Positions 22,376-34,595 of a DNA stretch of 64,000 nucleotides are shown here, in pieces; within the stretch, counting starts at the first letter, position 1; each line of letters begins with the position of its first letter. Both the position numbers and the translations under genes were made by a program. The DNA lies in NCBI RefSeq assembly GCF_000708205.1, contig NW_014575555.1, positions 124,001-188,000 on the forward strand, in the 5' to 3' direction. The notes beneath the pieces were generated by a model that saw nothing but the letters and a program-made list of their open reading frames with translations, was not told where the DNA came from and did not search any database. The DNA comes from Mixia osmundae IAM 14324 (taxonomy: Eukaryota; Basidiomycota; Mixiomycetes; Mixiales; Mixiaceae).

Positions 22376-22982
22376 GGCAGCTCACGCCAATACGAGGACT
22401 TGACAGTGTCGTAGTACCGATTCGTGTCCAAATCTATTGTTGATTCTCAAAGCCGTAGAAGGGGGTCATGGTATGCCTGTGTGGTATCGGATATGCGCAG
22501 CAGGACTACATCGCCTTTCTGTTGACCTAGGAGTCCGGTTCGATGCTTTGCTCCAAGACTGTGTGGGATCTCGAGGCAAAATAGACACTGACTCGCCTGC
22601 AACTTCGTACGCATGAATTTGCTTCCCCACACCTTCGCATCCCCTCTTTCCCGCGGTCACAACATCCCCTTTGTATGCAGCTTCAGTTGCTGAGAAGAGT
22701 GAGCTAGCTCGACCAGTCGAGATGCACTGTCGGGCAAGATGTTCGTGCAGTCATTTTGCGCAGATACAGACTGGCGCACGCGGTCTAAGGGCTGACGAAC
22801 TCTCGGCAATGTGTATAGCGTGACGTCTGTGTGATGGGGTCATGCCAGCAGAGCGGTCCGTCCTCGCTGTCGGAGGAGTAGCGCTCGTCGATTCGGGTGG
22901 GAACTCAAATCGACCTTAAAAGCGCGCGAATTCGTCGGATTGCTAAACTTACCGCTTCGTCTCAGGCGAGACTTCGATAGCG
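22376..22982. other. Gene-poor stretch upstream of PET191
   Basis: About 600 bases with short open frames only and no recognisable motif, tRNA box pattern or repeat. The last part probably contains the PET191 promoter. Confidence 0.4.
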
Positions 22983-23343
22983 ATGGCCTGTCGAAACCTC
23001 AAAGCCGATCTAGTGCTCTGCGTACAGCGATCGCCTTGCTGCGTCAGGGATCACAACGATGTGGCTACTTGCCTCAGGGATCATACGAACGAGCTGCCAG
23101 AAGAGTGCCGCCACTTGCGGACGGCTTTCTTCGAATGCAAGCGAGGCATGGCACGTCTGGCTTCGCTTGACGATATGCTGAGCTCATACGTGATGATAGC
23201 TTGACATGCGCAAGCGATTCAGAGGGCTAGATACAGGCACGAGACGGCAAGATCTCTCGAAAGCACAGGAGATTGACAAGTTCCAAGATCCGCTATCTGC
23301 TGCCGCAGCCAGTGCAGCGTCCGGTCCGCCGACGAACAGTTAG
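22983..23343 (+). CDS. PET191: Cytochrome c oxidase assembly factor PET191/COA5
   Basis: An intermembrane-space twin CX9C protein needed for cytochrome oxidase assembly. Exon 1 reads MACRNLKADLVLCVQRSPCC, then ATCLRDHTNELPEECRHLRT and AFFECKRGM. Exon 2 continues LDMRKRFRG, the conserved family block CKRGxLDMRKRFRG, and ends GPPTNS. The paired CX9C spacings are visible. The junction needs an intron at 23151-23199 with a GC donor (gcacgt) and AG acceptor; the nearest GT donor shifts the frame into a stop. The alternative, reading through exon 1, would lose the conserved C-terminus. Confidence 0.85.
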
Positions 23344-23422
23344 CACATGCACGAGTAGCTCTGTCAGGTTTTGTTAGATGAGATGTACAAGCGAGTACAA
23401 CAGCCTCTTCCGAAGAAGCACT

Positions 23423-25128
23423 CTACCGCGCTCTTTTGTTGATGATCGTCTTTCCTTGCTCTTTGTATCTGCACGCGCGAGTCAGCTCCATCAGTGCCGA
23501 GCGTCAAGAAGAGCTCACTCTGCTGCTGATATCCAGAGCTGATGGAATGTGCCCAAGCTGGCGAGAATGGAGCCGCCTAGCCATGAAGCATACTTGCGCT
23601 CAACTGAATTGCCAGGCGCATGTATTTTGACCTTGAGCTGCACGCAAGCGTCAGCACAAGGAGACGCTCAAAGACAACTGGCGGGCTTACACTGCCCGAG
23701 AGGGACTCCATCTCTCTCTGCAGACGATCTGTAAAGCCAGGCATCGATGTAGTACCGCCCACGACGACAATGTTGAGCAACAACTGAGGCATGACATCGG
23801 CGTCACAAGCATTGACGGCGTTGATGATCATGTGAGGGATCGAGACTGATTCGCCCGGAGCTGGCGTGGGGATGGTCGAGCCCGAATGCGCCGAGGGTGA
23901 CGGTAGATGAGTGAACTGCAGGCCGTACATCAGCTATGCCGTTACGGGCCACAAGTCTGCGCGTACAGCAGCTGGCAGGAAGCGCGGGTTGAACAGGACT
24001 TCGGGTATGGCGTAACGATGCATGCCAAAGTAGGTATTGAAGCCGTCTGGGAATTCGAAAGGCTTTGAGCCCCGTTGCGTAACAGCCCTGGAGCCCGATG
24101 TGTCAGCGGTGGACACTTCAGGCCATGCAGCTATTACTTCTCATCCCAGGGGTGGTCAAAGACGGCGGCCGTTGTCTCTTTATATTCGGTCATGACTTTG
24201 GCTTCTGCATACGCATGGAAGCTTGCTGTCGTGATATCATCCTCTGTCGGTCCGGCATTGCTGTCCTGCATGACCGCATCGCCCTCCGCCGCGGCGACGG
24301 GGGCAGGCGCGAAGTGAGGCATCCTCTCCTCGCGGTAGACCGCATTGGCAGGCTGTCCTGGCTCGACGGGGGTCTTTGACTTGACGAGGTAGTGAGGCCG
24401 CACTTGCAATGGCGGCTGCTGCGTCCGGAAGGATGTGCTCAGGCTCGTGTTGAGCAGTCCGCCGGCGAGAGAGGATTTTTGTATGGCTGCAGGCCAGAGA
24501 GAGAGTGAGTGAGTGAGCGTGCCAGTCGATGCAAACGCGTCTCGACGTACCTTTGCGCAGAACAAAGCCGTCAAAGACTGGCGTGACGGTAGCGAGCTCC
24601 TGACCGATGTCGACGATGAGAGCAGTACCCTTGCCAGCCGAGAAGGCAGCGAGCACGGCGCGGTCGACGGTATAGTATGCAGGCGCCTGCCAGGTCTCGA
24701 ACGCAATCTCGAGCATGCGTTCCCTGTTGGCTTTTGTGTTCCAGCTAGGCTCTGTGGTCAGAAGCGGACTGTCTGCCAGACTGGGTATCCGCAGTTGTCC
24801 GGTGAGGGAGGAGTGAATGAGCTGCTCTGCCGCATCCCAGTCGACGACAATGCCGTCTTGGCAAGGGTTGAGGACACGTTGGTGAGCTCGCCAGACGTTG
24901 GGGCCAGCCTGTCCGAAGTAATGCTGGGCCTCCTTGCCGTCTCGAGCGGGCACGTAGCCGTAAGAAGTCGGGATGATGCTCTTGGGTGAATCCTCGCCGG
25001 CATAACTTCACTCTGCATCAGCCTTGGCCCTGCTGGGAGGTCAGCTGCATGGCTCACCCTGCTCGCGTCGTCGAGGTGCCGATGTCGAGCACGACGGCAG
25101 AGACCTCGTCACCTCCATAGACGACCAT
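23423..25128 (-). CDS. ARP4: Actin-related protein ARP4 (NuA4/INO80/SWR1 subunit)
   Basis: A nuclear actin-related protein shared by NuA4, INO80 and SWR1. The start [20 protein letters not shown] is the family hallmark. It is followed by [40 protein letters not shown] and a phosphate-binding region [19 protein letters not shown]. The 3' part has [20 protein letters not shown], then [20 protein letters not shown] and [19 protein letters not shown], ending NKRAR after a last intron. Several introns; the final one splits the Glu codon before [14 protein letters not shown]. It is divergent from the MFS gene with 118 bases between start codons. Confidence 0.9.
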
Positions 25129-25246
25129 CCTTGCGCTGTCTTGTCTCCTCTCGTCTCTGTTGCGCGCTTCCTGATCCAATTTTGTTGGCTGAGCCGCCTC
25201 GAGCTGAGCCTCGAGCCTGACTTCCACGTCGGTACGGCCGAGCGGG
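25129..25246. promoter_or_regulatory. Divergent promoter region, ARP4 / MFS transporter
   Basis: 118 bases between two start codons on opposite strands, so both promoters overlap here. No specific element recognised. Confidence 0.35.
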
Positions 25247-27274
25247 ATGCCGGCCTCCAAAGTGCTCACAGACGAAGAAGAGCGGGTGAATGAGCGGACC
25301 GTGCTGCTCTCGCCAGCTGCACAGGCGGCCGACTATGAAGCGATTGCAGCGACAAAGGCCGCACGCTCTCTGGATGACAGAGATCCTCAGGATGTCACCC
25401 GGAGAGCGACCATCCTCATCTTCCTCGGCGTCTGGACCGGCGTCTTCCTCGGCGCTCTCGATACGACCGTCGTGGCTACGATTTTCTCTCAGATCTCGAG
25501 TTCGTTCGGAGCGTCCAATCAGTCATCATGGCTTGCGACATCCTACTTGCTCGCCACTGCTACCTGCACACCTCTCTACGGGAGGCTGTCAGACATCTTC
25601 GGCAGACGAGGCGCCAGCATGCTCGCCCTCACACTCTTCACCGTCGGCACGCTGCTGTGCGGTCTCGCAGGCAGTATGGAGACGCTCATCGTTGCAAGGT
25701 TGATTGCCGGCATGGGTGGCGGAGGTCTCATGACGACCTCGAGCATCATCGCGAGCGATCTCATTCCTCTCAAGCAACGTGGCTTCGTACAAGGTCTCGT
25801 CAATATCTGCTTTGGCGCAGGTGCAGGCCTAGGGGGACCGCTCGGCGGTCTGATTGCAGACCGGCTCGGATGGCGATGGGCCTTTCTCATGCAGATCCCG
25901 CCTCTCATCGTTTGCTTCGTCCTCGTCTTCATCTTTGTTCGCTATCGAGTGCCAGGTCAAACCGGCACACTGTCGCAAAAGGTCAAGCGAGTCGATTGGG
26001 CCGGCAGCGCGACGCTTGTCATTGCGGTAGCCAGTCTCTTGCTTGGACTCTCCTTCAAGAACAACGAGGACTATGCCTGGTCAAGTCCCTGGGTCTGGGC
26101 ACCCCTCATCATCTGGGTCGTCTTCACTCTCATCTTCGGCCTCGTCGAAGCGTACGTCTCGCCTGAGCCCGTCATGCCACTGCGTTTGCTCAGACAGCGC
26201 TCGATCTTCTTCATTGCGCTGTCAAACTTCATCGCATCGGCCATCAGCTTCAGTGTGCTCTACTTTTACCCGCTCTTCTTCGAGAGTGTCAAGCTATCGA
26301 CAGCTGGCGAAGCGGGCTTGCATTTACTACCTAACAGCGTTGCACTGTCCATCGGCTCTCTTGTTTCTGGCTATGTGCGTATACCTCACCAACTCTCGAC
26401 GTTGCGCTGAAGTCTGTGCAGCTGATGAGACGGACCGGCAAATATTGGTGGTTGATCGTCGGCTCGGCAGGTCTACCGATTGTCGCCTTTATCATCATGG
26501 TCATGCTCGACCGTAACTCACCAGCATGGCTCACTTGGATCGCAGTGGTCAGTCAGATCAATTGATGCAGCTCGATCGTTGAGCTCACTGTGAATCCATC
26601 TTGACAGATCCCTTCTGGCTTCGGATATTCGAGCCTGATCACCTCATTACTCAGTACGTGTCCTGCCCGGCATGGCAATGATCTCTCTCGTGACTCGTGT
26701 GGTACTTGTAGTCGCACTCATATCAACAGCCGATCGTGCGGACATGGCAACAGGTGAATCTGCCTCTCTTTCTCGCCGGATGGGGCTCATATCACGCCAC
26801 AGCTACGGGTCTCTCGTACCTCTTTCGCTACGTCGGTCAAGTTGTCGGCGTGGCGCTATCGAGCTCCTTCATGCAGTCCATCCTCACAAGTCAGCTCAGA
26901 GCAAATCTTACCGGCCCGGGCTCTGCAGAAGTACGTCTCTTGCGCCATGTGTTGCACAGAACTGATGAATTCGCTCATCTCAGCTCATCGAGAAGATACG
27001 GCATACCACCTCCATCGTCAAGGATCTGCCACCAGATACTCAGAGTATCGCCATTGATGCCTACCAAAAGGCACTGAGAGCAGTATACCTTCTCAATGGC
27101 GGCCTGGCCATCCTTGGCCTCCTGTGCGCCTTCCCCGTAGGTCTCGCATGATTCGATGACCAATTGTCAAGCTCATCGTTGTCTCAGATCCGGGAGGTAC
27201 CGCTTTCAGACAGCTTCGAAGAGGAAGAGCAACGTAGACGCGAACGCGAAGATGCGCAAAGCACAGAGACTTGA
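25247..27274 (+). CDS. MFS transporter, DHA2 / vacuolar basic amino-acid (VBA/fnx1) type
   Basis: A 14-helix drug:H+ antiporter-2 type permease. The first 60 residues are hydrophilic. TM1 then ends LDTTVVATIFSQISSSFGAS, the DHA2 motif D1. Motif A is YGRLSDIFGRRGASML and motif C-like GAGAGLGGPLGGLIADRLGW. Fungal members closest in this layout (fnx1, Vba1-3) move amino acids into the vacuole. At least four introns break the 3' half, near 26375, 26550, 26650 and 26750. Later exons read GLSYLFRYVGQVVGVALSSS and AVYLLNGGLAILGLLCAFP, and the protein ends in an Arg/Glu-rich tail. Substrate is an inference. Confidence 0.82.
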
Positions 27275-27340
27275 GAGCATATTAGACGCTACATACAACA
27301 TCTGTTGCTGTACATGTTGACATTCTACGTGTTGCTGCGA

Positions 27341-29326
27341 TCACTCTTGCGTACCATTGATGTCCATGCTGCACACCGTGATAGGCTTATCGAAACTCGT
27401 CCGCGCAACCAGGCGGATCTTGCGCGCAATGTCAGTCTCTGCATCGTGACTTGCCGCTAATGTTAGCGTGAGGTTGCTCCTGCCCTCTGAATCTGCCAAA
27501 GGCGCTGTCGACACATCAAGAAGCTCGCGCTCGTCCTGCGCACCCGTCAGCATGACTCAGAATGTGGGCCACGGACTACGGACATAGGCCAGACCTAGGT
27601 CTGATTGCGTTTGTAGTCTCCATGCCGAGCCTGCGCGTGCAGTCACTTGGGCGAGGTTATCACTTGCGATAAGCTTGATGGCGGAGATATTGGTGGGCTT
27701 GACGAGCAAGAGACCAATGTAATCTCCCTCGATCGGAGGTCGAGAACTTGTCCAGCAAGTGCTCGGATCACCATCTACTGCAAGGTGCCACGAGCCTTGG
27801 GAGATCCAGTAGTCGACTGTAGGCCAGAGCGGATTTGCCGAGTCGTTAGTCGCATGGAGCGTGCTGAAGCGCTCCTCGTGTTCGTGAATGTGCGAAATCT
27901 GATGGGGGTCGAAGAAGGCACTCGACGGGATGGAAGAAGCGCTATCTGCTACGCGCTTGCGAAATCGATCCGTCCACTCGCCTGCAGGCTCGGCTTGTGC
28001 TTTGACAGGGTAGCGAATGAGATTAGGAGATGGAAAGGGCGAGAAAGAGGTGATGAACAAACAACGGTCTGACTTACAAGGCGAACGTGCGTCGTGTTCG
28101 GGCATGCGATTGGTGAGCGCAAATGGGTATGGGATCGTCAAGGGACCTTGCTTTCGCAAGACAGTGTAGAGCTTCCTGAGTGCATCGAGCTGTGAGAAAT
28201 ATCACGTTAGTCATCGTCGCAGTCTAATAAAGGCCAAGCGCACAATGTTGGCGTAGACGACCGTCCACTGGTCTACTTCCGATCCTCTGCTCCAGCCCAC
28301 TTCGCCGCCTTCGACGTCGATGGGCTCGAGCGGATTGGACATCTGCTCCGGATAGGTATTCGTCCACAGACCAAAATACATATCAGCAAGAAGTACACTG
28401 TCTCTGTCCATCTGGATCGGCCGAGTGCCCATCTGATCGACAAAGCGCTGGGAAAGTTGCCTCGGCGCAAGAGAGCCTGTTCCAAGCCAGATGAAGCCGG
28501 CAGTCATGTCGATCTCTGGATTCTCGAAACGCCATCGTCTGTGCTCCCAGGCAATCCAGGGCAGCGTATTGCCAACTATCCTACGCGCTCCCTCGCCGCC
28601 TTGGTCGATGTACTTGGTGTAGAGCGCGTCGAGGTATGGGTTGAGCCAGTCATCGTCGTTGAAATAGCATGTCTCATAGGATGCCAAGCTGCAAGCGAGG
28701 TGCTTTGCAAAGTCGTGCAGATTGGAAGGCGAGTTGACTATTCTCAGCTTGGGATGGAGCAAGACAGTCTCGTTGTAAGGTGGCAAGAGATTGAAATTAT
28801 CCCGCGAGAGATGGACTAGCGCGTTGTTGTTCCATACGATGATCTCTCTGATGAAGGGATAGCGAGAAAGGTGCTGTACGACTAGTTGCAATCCCCGTCT
28901 CCGCTTCCAGGCCAGAATGATTGCCGTCACGCCAATGGGCCTCGTCCTGTACACTGAGTCGAACACATCCTCCACGTCGACCTTGAGCGACTCGTCGTCG
29001 GTCTCCTCGACGAAATCAGCTGGCTCGTAAGCTGAGTGTGTTCTTGTGATTCTTTCCACCAGCTGCTTCTCGTTGGCCTCTTGGACTGCAGTCTGTGACA
29101 GCGGGCCAGGCGCATAGTCTAATGCTGCGTCTGTCAAGCTTCTTGTAGCCGGCTCGTCGCGCGCAATGCTCGAAGAGAGCCACAGTAGGCCGGCGCATCC
29201 GATGAGGAGGATGAGCAGTCGTCTCTGTAGCCAATGAGGGCCTGCATGGGGAGGTGCAAGTACGAGCTCTGCCAAGGCCGAGGGCTGTCCTACGAAGAGC
29301 AACACATCCTGATTTGTCATCCGCAT
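27341..29326 (-). CDS. Type II membrane glycosyltransferase with C-terminal discoidin-like domain
   Basis: A Golgi-type glycosyltransferase. It has an N-terminal signal anchor (LLILLIGCAGLLWLSSSIA), an acidic stem, then a GT-A fold beginning GVTAIILAWKRRRGLQLVVQ. IREIIVWNNN follows, and the metal-binding DxD motif is in YFNDDDWLNPYLDALY. The layout resembles EXT/GT64-like enzymes. After an intron near 28200 the C-terminal third includes WISQGSWHLAVDGDPSTCWT and SAIKLIASDNLA, the pattern of an F5/8 type C (discoidin) carbohydrate-binding fold. Further GT-AG introns near 28075 and 27550 join the last exons. Sugar donor and acceptor unknown. Confidence 0.65.
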
Positions 29327-29703
29327 CGTCAGCTCACACTGCTCCTTGAACAGACATGCCAGCAGCCGACCTCGCTCATCGCCTGTCGTCTGACCTCAAT
29401 GAGTTGAAGCTAGTCGCCCGCTAGCGCGCCGGCTCGCGTCGTATCTTTCTCGAATCTCGGTGCTCAGAGTGGTCCTTCAATAGCTTCAAGCTTCGAGTCG
29501 ATGGGCGTCTCAGACAAGGCGCCTCAATATTCGCGGCAATCATAATCATAAGATGCAAGCTCGTCAACAACAAGAGATGACAAGCTATGCTTAGCTCATA
29601 AGAGCGTGACGTGAGCGTGATGTTCATTAAGAGGCGTGCGACTGCCTTGGGTGCGTTGCTGATGAATGCTGTCTATGTACTTGCGGTGCGATAGGCTTGT
29701 CCT

Positions 29704-30930
29704 TCAGAAGTTGAAGGCTGAGGAAGCGTAATAGTATGCTTGCGATGGAGAGATCTTGCTCTCGGCGAATTCGCGGTCCGTGCGGGCGCCCTTGCAGAAC
29801 TTGTCCGCGAATTCGTTCATGAAGACGTCAACGTGACCCTTGATCCAAGGCGCAATGATCTCGACGTGCTTGTGCTTGTGCTTGACTTCAAGACTGCACT
29901 TTCCGAGCTGACGCACTGCGCGCTGAGAATCGCTGAAGAGCAATAGCTTGATTGCAGGCCAGGGAATCTTGCCGCTGTTGAAGAGTTCGAAGCAATACGT
30001 AGTTGCCTCACACTCAGCAACATGAGAACAGATCGTGTCCCGGATGCGCTTGCTGAAGATGTAAAAGAACTCCTTTCCGTCGAGTGTCAATTCGCGGGCG
30101 ATCACGGCGATGGCCGCGGCGCCCGCATCGGGGCCAACCTTCATGACCGTTGCATCGGAACCGACCAGCGTCGTGCCTGGCTGCTGATGCTCGAAACAGT
30201 GACGGTAGTATTCGACAGAGGCAGCATGCTCGTGCTCGATGATTGACGTTATTCCGACGCGCGTACGATCGTGTGCGACTGCAGTGAAAGGTCCGGGTAC
30301 GTCACGCGCGACGTCGTCGAAGGTTTTGCCGTTGCAACGGACGAGGCGAGCCAGCATTTCGAATCTGAGGTTGACAGAAGGCAGGAATTGTGCGTTGGCA
30401 AAGTTGTTCTGTCTGTACTCGCGATTGAAGGTCGGAACTGATGACGATCCGGGAGGCGAGATTGAACGGCGCGACGATAGTATGCGTGGACCGGAGATTG
30501 GGCCTCTGGCTGAGCTCGTCGGCTGAGCGGGGCGAATGAATGCAGTCGCCGGACGAAGAGCTGTCGGGGCAGTGCGAAGTCGCTTTGTCTGACGATCTTT
30601 CGTAGGCGAGATATGCCCACTGGTGCGGCTGGCACTTGCACTGAGCGATCGTGCCTTGTGGGAGCCGAGTATAGCCTTGATCGCTACGTCTCGGATGTCC
30701 TGGTCTTGCGGTACATCTGCGCTCCTGCTCGCTTTGATTGGCTTGATCTCGCGCTCGTCTGCCGATGTGACTTTGCCGATGCGAACTCCCTTGCTTGATT
30801 CTTGCTCCTGCTGCTCCACATGCACCTGTACTTGCGGTGGTATGGACGCGTCACTGTCTGCCTCAGGCGGCTGCCTCGTGCGTGACTCTGACATCCTGTC
30901 AACAAGACAAGGAGGATCAGTATTGGTCAT
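29704..30930 (-). CDS. Stand-alone RNase HI-domain protein, copy A
   Basis: 408 codons without introns. Residues 1-160 are low complexity (Ser, Arg, Pro, Gln) and probably disordered. About 160-250 has a possible folded linker (NFANAQFLPSVNLRFEMLAR). From about 255 an RNase HI fold is seen: Asp259 in VGSDATVMKVG, Glu308 in AECEATTYCFEL, Asp334 in LLLFSDSQRAV, His366 in WIKGHVDVF and Asp376 in NEFADKFCKGA. This is the full DEDD plus His set used to cleave RNA in RNA-DNA hybrids. No reverse transcriptase or integrase frame is adjacent, so it is either a host gene carried in a repeat, or the RNase H remnant or partner of a LINE-type element. It is identical to the copy at 53899-55125. Confidence 0.75.
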   Translation of the reverse strand: MTNTDPPCLVDRMSESRTRQPPEADSDASIPPQVQVHVEQQEQESSKGVRIGKVTSADEREIKPIKASRSADVPQDQDIRDVAIKAILGSHKARSLSASASRTSGHISPTKDRQTKRLRTAPTALRPATAFIRPAQPTSSARGPISGPRILSSRRSISPPGSSSVPTFNREYRQNNFANAQFLPSVNLRFEMLARLVRCNGKTFDDVARDVPGPFTAVAHDRTRVGITSIIEHEHAASVEYYRHCFEHQQPGTTLVGSDATVMKVGPDAGAAAIAVIARELTLDGKEFFYIFSKRIRDTICSHVAECEATTYCFELFNSGKIPWPAIKLLLFSDSQRAVRQLGKCSLEVKHKHKHVEIIAPWIKGHVDVFMNEFADKFCKGARTDREFAESKISPSQAYYYASSAFNF

Positions 30931-31436
30931 GAACTGACTGCAGGCTTCCTACCCTGTGCGATGTGTAGTATTAGCTACTGCTATGCTGCTCCCTCTCTCT
31001 CTGCTACTTGCTGGCGACGGTCAAAGCTGATAGGTCGGCTGCTCCTCTTGTTGTTGTTACTCTATTATGCAGCTGCAGTCCTGTCTATAATTGCTGTTGC
31101 GAGATGCTACGAGCAGACGGGCCAAAGACTGAGCCGTTGAGTAAGAACGGAGCGTTGGAAGGGCAAGGATGTCGCCAGATGGGGTGTGAGGAGTGNAGGA
31201 NTNATTCGCACTCTTATCATATTTCGCGCTCACCAGGTGATTCCGCACTTTTCAGATGATTTCGCCTACCCCATATTCTGCGGCGCGCCGCGAACGCGGG
31301 GAGCGCACATCTAGCTCGTGATCAGACGTTAGCGCCGTCCATTCGCGCCGCTTACGGACGGACGAGTGCGCGCAAATTTCTCACGGTCACGCGCCTCGCA
31401 ACGTATAAGAAGAGTGCAAATTCCTTTTCCCAACTC

Positions 31437-31470
31437 AACTCCAGCTCGACTTCAACTCCAGCTCGACTTC
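31437..31470 (+). repeat. Two tandem 17-bp units in the repeat leader
   Basis: Two back-to-back copies of aactccagctcgacttc, just after a TATAAG box at 31404-31409. Both face the gap-side end of the arm and point away from the RNase HI gene. They could belong to a promoter or leader of a second transcript that runs into the unassembled end. The mirror copy lies at about 53359-53392. Confidence 0.6.
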
Positions 31471-31641
31471 GCCTCTGGCAAGATTCTCAGCCCGAGAGTA
31501 AGAAGGAGAGCGACTAAGCATACTACCCTGCAAGTCCCGTCAGGCCGGGGGGGCCAGTAGCCCGCCGTCATCGACAAAGAAATATCCCCTCTGCCGAAGC
31601 CGACGCGAGGTGCTGTGACGCTGTGGTCATTGAACGGGGCC

Positions 31642-32018
31642 NNNGCGCGTCGTGGGCACGGACTGCCGATCTGGGCGATTCGGTCTCGACTCAGCTCAAC
31701 TTCGGCACACTCTTTCACTATCTATCTCCTTTCGAACAAGTCGATCACATCCTTCCTCCTATACTCGCTTGTTGTCTCACATATTCGATGTGAGAAGCAA
31801 ACGAGTATATGCAATCTTCCTTAGTCATCTGGAAGCGGCCATCCTCAGGGATCATACTTAATACTGCATAGTGAGACTAGCAGATGAGCTACATGAGCTT
31901 TGAGCGTGTCAAGAGCTACTCTGCTCACAACTGAACGGCTGACCGTAGAAGGCCTGGTTTTGGTCGGACGCGACTTGACGCAGGGAGCGGCATCACTCGC
32001 CTTGGCTGATGAGGTAAA
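31642..32018. other. Junction and SPT3 upstream region
   Basis: Three ambiguous bases, then about 370 bases of apparently unique sequence up to the SPT3 start. Pyrimidine-rich stretches resemble a fungal promoter. No gene seen. Confidence 0.4.
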
Positions 32019-33308
32019 ATGACAAAGCCAGGTCGGAGCCACTATGCCGCCGAGATTGCGTCCATGCTGTTCGTCTTCAGCGAAGTCAAGGACCCGGATG
32101 AGGAGACCGTCAAGATGATAGAGGATGTCGTTCGTGCTCAGATTGTCGAACTGGTCAGCGCTTGAACTCACCTGGGACACGTCTTGCGGTACTCATGTGT
32201 GCGCATCGTGGAGCAGATCATCCAAGCACGAGCACTAGCGACAAAGCGAGGATCACGTACGATCAGCTCGGAGGACTTGATCTTTCTCACTCGACATGAT
32301 CGTAGCAAGGTCAACAGGCTGAGGACATACTTATCCTGGAAAGAAGTACGCAAGAGAGCCAAGGACACAGATGCAGTAGATGCAGGCGAGGTGGACGTTA
32401 TGGACGAGCAGATCACGACGGACAAGTCTGCTAAAGCTCACAAGATGCGGATCAAGCTGCCATGGGAGATCACAACCGTCTTCTCCGACATGTTGCCCGA
32501 TGACTCGGACGCAGAAGAGGACGAGGATGATCGGATAGCGTATGAAGATAGCAAGAAGCGCCTCAGAGTATGTACACGGCTGGTCCCGCCTGATAGACTG
32601 ACACGTTGGTTCAGCTGGCGGACGAGCACACGCGGAACATGACAAGAGAAGAATACGCGCACTATGCCGAATGCCGTCAGGCGTCCTTCGTCTATCGCAA
32701 GGGTGAGTATCACGAGCTTGAGCTGCCGAATGCAGCTCAGTCATTCGTGCACAGGCAAACGCTTTCGCGAGTTTATCGGCTACAATACCTATGTCGAGGG
32801 CAATCCCAACGATGAAGTCATCGATATCCTGGGCTTCTTGTCATATGAGCTCGTTCGTGCGGTATGCGAGCAAGCATCTCAAGTCCACGAGAGATCTGCA
32901 GCTCTACGCATCGGTTTAGCTGGTCAGGTCAAGACGAAACTGAGATCGGACTCTATGGAATCACGAAAGAGTAGGAGCATGTCTGTTGGCGCCAGGAGAA
33001 AACGAGCTCGGTCAGATTCGCACTCGCCCGATGTCGATTTCGCTCGAGCGTTGCCTCTTCCTCCGGCCGGTCCTTTCGCTCCTTCTGACGCTGCTACGTA
33101 CACACCCAGTGGAGAGGATACACTGGACACGAGCACTACCGCAGCTGCGCAGCCGTCCGGCGCGACGAAGCGACCGGCCCGATACATGATACCGAATGAT
33201 GTCGAAACGGCTTATGCAGAGATGCAACGGTCGTCTGCGAGCAAGCGTAGCTCAGGCTTGCTCAACTTCCGAGGCGGCCTGGTGAGGAACAAGCTAGCTT
33301 TGTTGTAG
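32019..33308 (+). CDS. SPT3: SAGA subunit SPT3 (double histone-fold protein)
   Basis: The TBP-interacting subunit of SAGA. Exon 1: MTKPGRSHYAAEIASMLFVF, then SEVKDPDEETVKMIEDVVRA, the first histone fold. A GT-AG intron ending about 32216 joins IIQARALATKRGSRTISSED and LIFLTRHDRSKVNRLRTYLS. After a central acidic region, REFIGYNTYVEGNPNDEVID begins the second histone fold (ILGFLSYELVRAVCEQA). A nuclear-localisation-like RRKRARS block follows. The 3' end is given at the first in-frame stop (NKLALL); a further splice cannot be excluded. The next gene, RAB6, is convergent and its last exon lies about 95 bases beyond. Confidence 0.85.
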
Positions 33309-33402
33309 GGTATAGTCTTGCAATGTTGCCGTGCAACTCAAGCTCGGCTACTGACACAACAGTCTCGAAGAGAACGAAGGAGGTGATCACCGAGTCTAAC
33401 TA

Positions 33403-34387
<985 letters not shown>

Positions 34388-34595
34388 TCTGCCAGTTCGG
34401 AACAGTCAGCACACAGTATGAGGCCTGCTGTGACGAGCTGCCTTTGTCGCGAGAGTTCTTCGTAAATGGCGCGCTTCACGAACGCGACGGGTAGACATGA
34501 CACGAATCGCGATGGACAGTTCCTATGATGCATGGAAGGCTAATAGGGCAGATCAATGTCCACACCTCCACTCTGCAGGCCGTTCGTATTTCAGC

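Larger units (their letters stand above)
29434..31641 (-). repeat. Inverted repeat, left arm (RNase HI element copy A)
   Basis: 2,208 bases that match 53188-55395 in reverse orientation. The inner 2.1 kb is identical; the outer 110 bases (29434 to about 29545) differ at seven positions, all transitions. The arm carries the RNase HI gene. It ends at three ambiguous bases (31642-31644). Ambiguous bases at about 31196-31203 recur at the mirror positions of the other arm, so both arms appear to come from one assembled consensus. The true inner end of the repeat is therefore unknown. Confidence 0.9.

Noticed and set aside
22376-22982. tRNA or small RNA gene in the gene-poor stretch
   Set aside because: No convincing A and B box pair or cloverleaf could be drawn; no tRNA was found elsewhere in the window either.
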